From Bremia lactucae (taxonomy: Eukaryota > Oomycota > Peronosporomycetes > Peronosporales > Peronosporaceae): a DNA stretch of 14,154 bases. Location of the stretch: positions 1-14,154 of the forward strand of contig NC_090628.1 in NCBI RefSeq assembly GCF_004359215.1. Reading direction: 5' to 3'. The notes beneath the pieces were generated by a model. It made no database searches. It saw nothing but the letters and a program-made list of their open reading frames with translations, and was not told the origin of the DNA. A program made the position numbers and the translations under genes. Below are positions 9,421-14,154 of this stretch, in pieces (positions within the stretch are counted from its first letter, which is position 1; each line of letters begins with the position of its first letter).

Positions 9421-9994
9421 GACGACATTCGTGGACTTCATGACCACAAAGAGGGTTCAAAGCGACTGGGAATGCCACGACGGAAGTTGTGGAATTGTGC
9501 AGGTGGTCAGGGCTTGGAGCATGGAAAAAAAGTGCGGCAGGGAGGTGCAGCTTCTGAAAACCTGTACGATCTGGTGTTTTCACGTGCACCATTTGCGAGA
9601 TGTAGGGTTTTAGTATTGAGACTGAACTTCAAAACGCATACCTGGCATCTCTGGGATGGATGCTTATTTATTAGATTTAAAGTTTGCCGATATGCCTGTC
9701 AATTGACACACAAAGACTTAAATTATTGTTAATCGGCTGCTTACTGCGAGAGAGTCAGTCGGAAGAGCTACCGATGTTACAATAGTTATTTCAACCATAA
9801 TTGTGACCAGAAAATTAAAGTGGTGTTCTTGTAGCGGTTTTTGCTTCAGACAGACTGTGCCGCTATAACTGTACATCCCCCGTCATTTTTTAATTTATTT
9901 ATTTAAAGTCATGGCTTCTGAGTGGGTCGAAATGAAGTTGAAGTGATTTGTTACCACGGCTTTTCCGTTACCCGTTTCGACATTCATATTAAGC

Positions 9995-10024
9995 CATTCA
10001 AAAATTATTCATTCAAAAATTATT
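9995..10024. repeat. Two tandem copies of a 15-bp unit
   Basis: CATTCAAAAATTATT occurs twice back to back without a mismatch and is followed by CATCAT. It is a minimal tandem duplication in AT-rich intergenic DNA, probably from replication slippage, with no sign of function. Confidence 0.9.
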
Positions 10025-10555
10025 CATCATTTATATCTCTAAAAACCCGCAGTGAACAGCCTTGCGCCACCCGCCCAGAATCCCCACGCTTTCTTAAAAC
10101 AATCAAAGGCAGCAATTGATGCCCATGAACAACAAGAAGGCTGTGCTTTTGTTTTCAAAATCACAAAAAGGTAGGCAATAGAGAAAATGGAGAAGTGAAA
10201 GCTGAAATTTATGTCTGCTCCCAGTCAAATCTCTCACCGATACATGTAATAAGTCGACAATGTGTGCCTTCTAGCCGCAGCATAGGTTATCTATCACACG
10301 GCGACAAGAATCTAGTCATTGGCAAGAAGAAGTTACCAGTGAGAAACAGAACCATGAACCTTTGCTCCTCAGCAGCAGCAGCATCATCTATTGGAAATGG
10401 TATTACTCTAGTCGTTTCACGCTAGTTAGGAAATGCCTGAAAAGGCATGATGAGATAGGTGAAGTAGCGGCCCACGACTTATCGCCTATCGGATTAAAAA
10501 CTTTGGACAGCTTCGGCAGCAGGAAACGGCTTGGGTGGAAAAGAAATGAAGAAAG

Positions 10556-10603
10556 GTAAGACAACTAACGCAAAAAATCAATGACAGAATCCTTTTATTT
10601 CAG
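10556..10603 (+). other. Intron-like signal set in unassigned DNA
   Basis: On the plus strand GAAAG/GTAAGACAACTAACG is followed 35 nt later by CCTTTTATTTCAG, giving a good donor, a CTAAC branch consensus, a pyrimidine tract and an acceptor in 48 nt. The branch motif sits only 8 nt from the donor, which is tight. Splicing would join the frame ending ...GWKRNEE to SATDILFELN and a stop. Neither side is recognised, so this may be a gene relic, a transposon leader or chance. Confidence 0.25.
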
Positions 10604-10657
10604 TGCTACAGACATCCTCTTTGAACTGAACTAAGCAAGCTTGCCAACGAATCGGTT

Positions 10658-10741
10658 ATGAGTTCAAGCTCAGAGAAGAAAGACGACATCGACGGGGCAC
10701 TGGCACCGCCGACAGCCAGTTACGAAAGGGGTGCGTCGTAG
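10658..10741 (+). pseudogene. Short open frame cut just before the LTR, possibly a truncated N-terminus
   Basis: A 27-residue frame starting MSSSSEKKDDIDGALAPP ends at TAG 11 bp before the first LTR. The composition (Ser-rich start, charged, then Pro/Ala) looks like the beginning of a real protein, for instance a gag-like start, broken by decay or by the nearby insertion. It is too short to identify. Confidence 0.2.
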
Positions 10742-10752
10742 CCTACTGGGGT

Positions 10753-11187
10753 TGTAGGCGGGCACGTCTTCATGCGGCCACACTCTACTTAGACACACAT
10801 CCTAGCACAGCGAGGAAGCGGTTAGACGGTCTTCTCTTGCGTGCAGTGAGGTAGTTGTGGTGGGCGCCTTAGCGACCTCACAAACACGCTAAGTACTCTA
10901 GTAAAGTGTCGTCGCAGGAGCGGCAATCCGGCTCCTCGTGCGCACTTACTAACGTAGGAATTAAATTAGATTAATACAGATTTACTTTTTTCCCTATAGA
11001 AGCCTTCCTTAGTCCACCTTCAGAGCTAAGCCACGCTTGGTCACTTTTAATTTTTCCTCTGCACGTCCAAGTAAAACCTTCCTCTGCGCGTCGTGTACAT
11101 GGAGTAGACGGAGGCTCCTTTACTACACTATTATAAGTGTAGGCTCGCTTTTGCTGAAGCAGTACAAGCAAAAGTTGTCCCATTACA
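10753..11187 (+). mobile_element. LTR of a retrotransposon (element 1, Ty1/copia-type likely), 435 bp
   Basis: The stretch begins TGTAGGCGGG and ends CCATTACA, so it has TGTA...TACA ends. Two facts fix its borders: a second copy of its first 86 bp (at 12551) shows homology starting at exactly the same TGTAGG, and two bases after its end lies TGGTAGCA, which can pair with the 3' end of initiator tRNA-Met. The 5' flank is GGGGT. The right end resembles the right end of the second LTR in this window (CTGAAGCAGTACAAG against CTGAAACAGTACAAG), so the two families are related. No 3' LTR of this element is present downstream, so the copy is truncated or rearranged. Assignment to Ty1/copia is inferred from the priming site and general form, not from a polymerase. 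Confidence 0.7.
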
Positions 11188-11189
11188 CG

Positions 11190-11197
11190 TGGTAGCA
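11190..11197 (+). other. Primer-binding site of element 1
   Basis: TGGTAGCA lies two nt behind the LTR. It complements ...TGCTACCA, the 3' end of many eukaryotic initiator tRNA-Met molecules. Ty1 of yeast uses a similar site. Confidence 0.6.
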
Positions 11198-11208
11198 TTT
11201 CGTGGTCT

Positions 11209-11279
11209 CCGTTCAAGACGACGTACGCATCATCCAGCATGAATATGTTGAATGATGAAGCGTACGTCGTCTTGAACGG
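11209..11279. repeat. Long near-perfect hairpin in the retrotransposon leader
   Basis: The left arm CCGTTCAAGACGACGTACGC (11209-11228) is the exact reverse complement of 11260-11279. Inside it, ATCATCCAGCAT (11229-11240) pairs with ATGTTGAATGAT (11245-11256) with two mismatches that are G-U compatible on one strand, leaving a four-base GAAT loop and a three-base bulge. That gives about 32 paired positions in 71 nt. Read outward from the loop, each arm starts with ATG and encodes nearly the same peptide (MLDDAYVVLNG on minus, MLNDEAYVVLNG on plus). So it looks like an inverted duplication that has since diverged slightly. It starts 11 nt past the priming site. Confidence 0.9.
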
Positions 11280-11708
11280 ACAACGTAGTTTTCACGCACC
11301 GCGTAAAGCTTCCACGCTACGCTTGAGAGGTTCACTCACGTTAGTCGCCCTAAATGGAAAGCGACCGAACGGATGAGCACGACCGATGTCGAGCCAGCCT
11401 TCCGAGCAATGTTGTTGCTATGCAAAACACGATCAAATTGCGGCTATTGCCGAGTTCATTCAACGTGAGCTTGATGCGACATAGAAAGATACTATGCTTG
11501 ACCCTTAGCAACAAAGTGGTTGCCATTTACAAATGCAAAGCAAATTGGCAAATTTTTCATTTGGTAGGCTGAATGATGGAAGGAATGTCAGACTGGAGCC
11601 AGTGCTTAAGTAAAAGTGTACTGGCCGCTGGTAAGCATTTGCAATTATATCCCCAAGCTTAGGCATTTGCATCCAGTATGGCTTTCCTACTGGGCTTTCC
11701 TTGGTTAC

Positions 11709-12006
11709 TTAATGGTCTAACATCTTCTGTAGGTTGCCAAAACGTTCCTGCAATTGACAAGTGTAAAATTCCAACTTGCTAGGCATCTCATTGAAGAGCT
11801 CTTGTCGATTATGGTTGCAATCATCCCCGGGGGGGGCGATCCATACAGATGGCCAGAGCACGGACGCCACAGTTGCCATCAACAGAGACATCGTTCACAG
11901 ATATGGTATTTTGTGTAAGAATCTGAGGCAATTGCTGACTAAAGAGGTTTTATTGACGTCTTGTCAGTTCATGATCTGAAGTTTGAGAAAAGAAACAGTT
12001 GCAGTA
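11709..12006. other. Unassigned stretch between element 1 and the MULE remnant
   Basis: A minus-strand frame at 11891-11709 ends ...ELFNEMPSKLEFYTCQLQ then ERFGNLQKMLDH, which looks helical and protein-like but is not recognised. It lies on the same strand and just past the transposase remnant, so it may be more of that element or of another mobile element. There is a run of eight G at about 11829-11836. No terminal inverted repeat of the MULE was found by eye. Confidence 0.3.
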
Positions 12007-12124
12007 TTAGTTGGATTTATCATGCTTCTGGTGACTTTCTTTTTCATTCTTCATCCTAATAGAATGACACCCGCGCTTATTGTGTCCAACCTGACCACAA
12101 TCACCACATTTTCGCCTCTTCGTA

Positions 12125-12550
12125 CTATATACTCGAATTCTGATGGGCACGCTTCGTAGTATTCTTTGGTTTGGTTCGGGCACCAATTGGGCGACTACGG
12201 GTTCCAAAATTAATGGCTGGAGGCTTGAGCTTAACAAATTTGCTTTGCCCGTTCATACATTATGTAACTTGTGCAATCTTTTCAATCTTTTCTGCTATTG
12301 GCAATGATTGCGAGCGCTTGCTAATGAATTTACATTGCATTTTGATGTGATTGTCAAAATGTTAATCAGAAATTGAACTTATAAATTTTTTCATTCAATG
12401 GAGATGCCATTGTTCGTGAAAATCACATGCAGTTAGCATGCCGCTCTTATTCACCAGTTCCTGAAGTATGTGCATACAAGGGATCCATGGTAGATGTAAG
12501 AATGCCGGTCAAGGCTCAAGATTTTCCTCCAACTTTACAAGTTCTGTTAG
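12125..12550. repeat. Direct repeat, copy A of a duplicated MULE segment
   Basis: This 426-bp stretch matches 12635-13051 (copy B) in the same orientation with about two dozen mismatches by eye (roughly 94% identity) and two indels: ten extra bases here near 12307 and one missing base near 12509. Copy A is joined on its left to the zinc-knuckle part of the transposase and on its right, after GTTAG, directly to the LTR fragment. Confidence 0.9.
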
Positions 12551-12636
12551 TGTAGGCGGGCACGTCCTAATGCGGCCACGCTCTACTTAAGCACACACCC
12601 TAGCACAGCGAGGAAGCGGTTTGCACCTGCTTCTCT
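12551..12636 (+). mobile_element. Truncated LTR fragment of the element 1 family
   Basis: TGTAGGCGGGCACGTC at the left and CCTAGCACAGCGAGGAAGCG further in match 10753 onward with few differences for about 71 bp, then more weakly to about 12636 (GCTTCTCT). The left border coincides with the LTR's true 5' end; the right side breaks off inside the LTR. It sits exactly between the two copies of the MULE segment. Confidence 0.8.
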
Positions 12637-13051
12637 ATAAACTCAAATTCTGATGGGCACGCTTCGTAGTATTCTTTGGTTTGGTTCGGGCACCAATTGG
12701 GCGACTACGGGTTTCAAAATTAATGGCTGAAGGCTTGAGCTTTACAAATTTGCTTTGCCGGTTCATAAGTTGAGTAACTTGAGCAATGTTTTCAATCTTT
12801 TCTGCTATTGGCAGCGCTTGCTAATAAATTTACATTGCATTTTGATGTCATTGTCAAAATGTTGGTCAGAAATTTAACTTATGAGTTTTTCCATTCAATG
12901 GAGATGCCATTGTTCGTGAAAATCACATGCAGTTAGCATGCCGCTCTTATTCACCAGTTCCTGAAGTATGTGCATACAAGGGGTCCATGGTAGATGTAAG
13001 AATGCCGGTGCAAGGCTCAAGATTTTCCTCCAACTTTCTTAATTCTGTTAG
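12635..13051. repeat. Direct repeat, copy B of a duplicated MULE segment
   Basis: The 417-bp partner of copy A. On its right it continues without a break (GTTAG then ACATC) into upstream transposase sequence, so B keeps the original upstream context while A keeps the original downstream (zinc-knuckle) context. Homology on both sides ends at the LTR fragment. Confidence 0.9.
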
Positions 13052-13669
13052 ACATCTTTTCAGCACAAATTTTGAGATTTTTCCCGAGACCAATTTAAAG
13101 ACTGAGGGTAACCCAAGCAAATGGTGCATTTTCTGTTCACTGCGCTTTGCTTCCTTTGCCTTCACCTGTTGTGATTTTAAGTAATGTATAAAATACAAAA
13201 TTTGAAACAGATTTGATTACAGATAAATAAATTAAAATCTTGGCCTTTGGTTGGACATACTATAAGAATTCAACAAACCTGATGTTCCACGGCAAGTACA
13301 AGCTTGTTAAATAAAGAGAGCGGATCCCCAACTGACACTTGGAGGAATTTCTTGATGTATGCATGGGTCCCTCCCAACCCGTGATGTTGCCTTGTTGCCA
13401 AAATGCAGTTTTTTTGAGGTCCAAGCATCTACAAATTGCTCTTTGTCGAAGAGCCATGTTTTGGTAATATACCCAAGAACTTCACGAAAAGGCAAAAGAA
13501 AAATTGAGAGTTTTTTCAACTGTGATTAATACATATCTTCCGATTTTGTAACCACAAGCGCCTAACACTTGCTTAAAAATTCACCCCACAATATGCCTGC
13601 GGGAAAGGATCTTTTGCACTTGGCCTGAACGTTTTTGTGTGTATGCCATCTGCACAGAAGGCTCACCGA

Positions 13670-14119
13670 TGTAACGGGGTGTATCGTTACATGAAATTAA
13701 CAATAAAAGATTGTTAATTAATATTATCCAAAAGGTAGATAATATTTGCAGGATATTACTTTAAATAGTAATTTCCTGAATTCTTATCTATAAATCGGTA
13801 TAGACCATTATGTCTATTTATTCTGCAGACTAATCAGCTGTAGAAGTAATCAAAGAGAGTTACGAGATAAGATAGATAAGAATTCATTTACATGTTTAGT
13901 ATTAGTTTATAGTTAAGACAACATTTACAAAGATAGATTAACAAGACACTTAACTATATTAATACAGTTTTCATTTTACACTCTTAAGCTAACTTGCCTT
14001 AAGAGAAGTCTTCCTCTATACGTACAGTGTACGTCACCTAACGAGAGGCACCACTCACATCTGAAGCAGTGTGAAGTGGACTTGTACTGAAACAGTACAA
14101 GTCGCAGTGCCCCGTTACA
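13670..14119 (+). mobile_element. 5' LTR of a second retrotransposon (element 2), 450 bp
   Basis: The left end TGTAACGGGG and right end CCCCGTTACA are perfect 10-bp inverted repeats. Two bases later comes a TGGTAGCA priming site, as in element 1, so this is the 5' LTR of an element that continues past the window, not a solo LTR: a solo LTR would be followed by the 5' flank ACCGA, and CCTGG follows instead. Transposase sequence stops exactly at its left border. The leader behind the site (GTAGTCCGTCCAAGGAC) resembles that of element 1 (GTGGTCTCCGTTCAAGAC). The LTR is AT-rich in its middle third. Confidence 0.85.
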
Positions 14120-14154
14120 CCTGGTAGCACTTTGTAGTCCGTCCAAGGACCACA
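14120..14154 (+). mobile_element. Start of the internal region of element 2, with primer-binding site
   Basis: TGGTAGCA at 14122-14129 can pair with the 3' end of initiator tRNA-Met. The remaining bases are leader; the coding part lies outside the window. Confidence 0.6.

Larger units (their letters stand above)
9448..10752. other. Intergenic stretch, no supported gene
   Basis: The left part should hold the kinase promoter and 5' leader. A minus-strand frame over 9592-9215 shadows the kinase 5' end. Further right there are only short frames, a (CAG)4 run near 10367-10378, a small perfect hairpin ATGCCT-GAAA-AGGCAT near 10434-10449, a 15-bp tandem repeat and an intron-like signal listed separately. 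The DNA between about 10430 and 10752 is less AT-rich and could be mobile-element remnant. Confidence 0.4.
11188..11708 (+). mobile_element. Decayed internal region of element 1
   Basis: After the LTR come the priming site, a long hairpin and then DNA with stops in all frames. Two pieces in different frames look protein-derived: MSTTDVEPAFRAML (from about 11374) and, overlapping it, KHDQIAAIAEFIQRELDA (ends near 11485). They could be the remains of one gag-like N-terminus with a frameshift. No protease, integrase or reverse transcriptase is seen. The right edge of the element is not clear; 11708 is only where the next open frame begins. Confidence 0.4.
12007..13669 (-). pseudogene. Broken MULE-type transposase (C-terminal two thirds)
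   Basis: Mutator-like transposases cut and paste their own DNA with a DDE nuclease domain. On the minus strand, pieces in several frames follow the family order: LCRWHTHKNVQAKC (13657-13616), a WGEFLSK block, then from 13519 LGYITKTWLFDKEQFVDAW and HFGNKATSRV (13405-13376), then KISKFVLKRCLTELRKLEE and CTGILTSTM. A SWIM-like PCMHILQELVNKSGMLTACD with FHEQWHL follows, then KPPAINFGTRSRPIGA, and finally a CX2CX4HX4C zinc knuckle KCGDCGQVGHNKRGC (12108-12067). Frameshifts and stops separate the blocks, so it cannot make a transposase. The first block begins right at the border of the second LTR, so the N-terminal part, with the first catalytic acids, must lie beyond that insertion or be lost. 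The SWIM-to-GTRS segment is present twice. Confidence 0.75.

Noticed and set aside
9215..9592. Minus-strand 125-residue frame upstream of the kinase
   Set aside because: It overlaps the kinase 5' end in another frame, has no recognised motif, and ends inside the C2 domain coding region.
10971..11240. Minus-strand 89-residue frame
   Set aside because: It runs antisense through the LTR end, priming site and left hairpin arm; its first residues are just the hairpin arm read outward.
12927..13184. Plus-strand 85-residue frame
   Set aside because: It is antisense to the transposase blocks and part of it is repeated because the DNA is duplicated.
13670..14119. Reading the second LTR as a solo LTR
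   Set aside because: A solo LTR would be followed by a copy of its 5' flank (ACCGA); instead the next bases are CC and a tRNA priming site, so an internal region follows.
1..14154. tRNA, rRNA, CRISPR, riboswitch or bacterial-type operon signals
   Set aside because: No cloverleaf, spacer-repeat array or similar structure was seen, and the spliced genes show nuclear eukaryotic DNA.

Overview
The window looks like a piece of an oomycete (Peronosporales-type stramenopile) nuclear genome. The evidence is: protein genes split by very short (about 56-96 nt) GT-AG introns, close packing of genes on one strand, a C2-DEP-AGC kinase, and a flank of decayed MULE and LTR-retrotransposon DNA. No species can be named from the sequence alone, and another stramenopile is possible. 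No tRNA, rRNA, CRISPR array or prokaryotic-type operon was seen.

Gene-bearing half (1 to about 9450). Four genes are supported, all on the minus strand. In transcription order they are: (i) a C2-DEP-AGC protein kinase (9420 to 7192, one likely 5' intron); (ii) a four-exon COPI-associated/TVP15-like Golgi membrane protein (6990 to 6031), about 200 bp downstream of the kinase; (iii) a small charged 76-residue coiled-coil-like protein (3825 to 3535, one 60-nt intron); (iv) a three-exon INTS7-like Integrator subunit (3246 to 193, 978 residues). Their exon sums all divide by three. The genes have unrelated jobs (signalling, Golgi traffic, snRNA/mRNA 3'-end processing), so the arrangement is simple gene proximity, not a functional cluster. 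The stretch from 3826 to 6030 holds no gene I can support; it has one TATA-like motif and several overlapping open frames.

Transposon half (about 9450 to 14154). After about 1.3 kb of low-information intergenic DNA comes a 435-bp LTR (10753-11187) with a primer-binding site and a striking long hairpin directly behind it, followed by a decayed internal region. Next is a broken MULE-type transposase on the minus strand (about 12007-13669). It still shows an LCRWHTHKNVQAKC block, HFGNKATSRV, a SWIM-like end and a CCHC zinc knuckle, all scattered over several frames. It contains a direct duplication of about 420 bp whose two copies are separated by an 86-bp fragment of the same LTR family. A second LTR (13670-14119, perfect 10-bp inverted ends) begins exactly at the point where the MULE reading stops, so this is nested insertion; that element runs off the window.

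The observations most worth a second look are the hairpin at 11209-11279, the duplicated MULE/LTR junction, the stop-free 96-nt kinase intron that would add a hydrophobic segment if retained, and the C2-DEP-AGC kinase architecture. I saw no convincing wholly new biological system.
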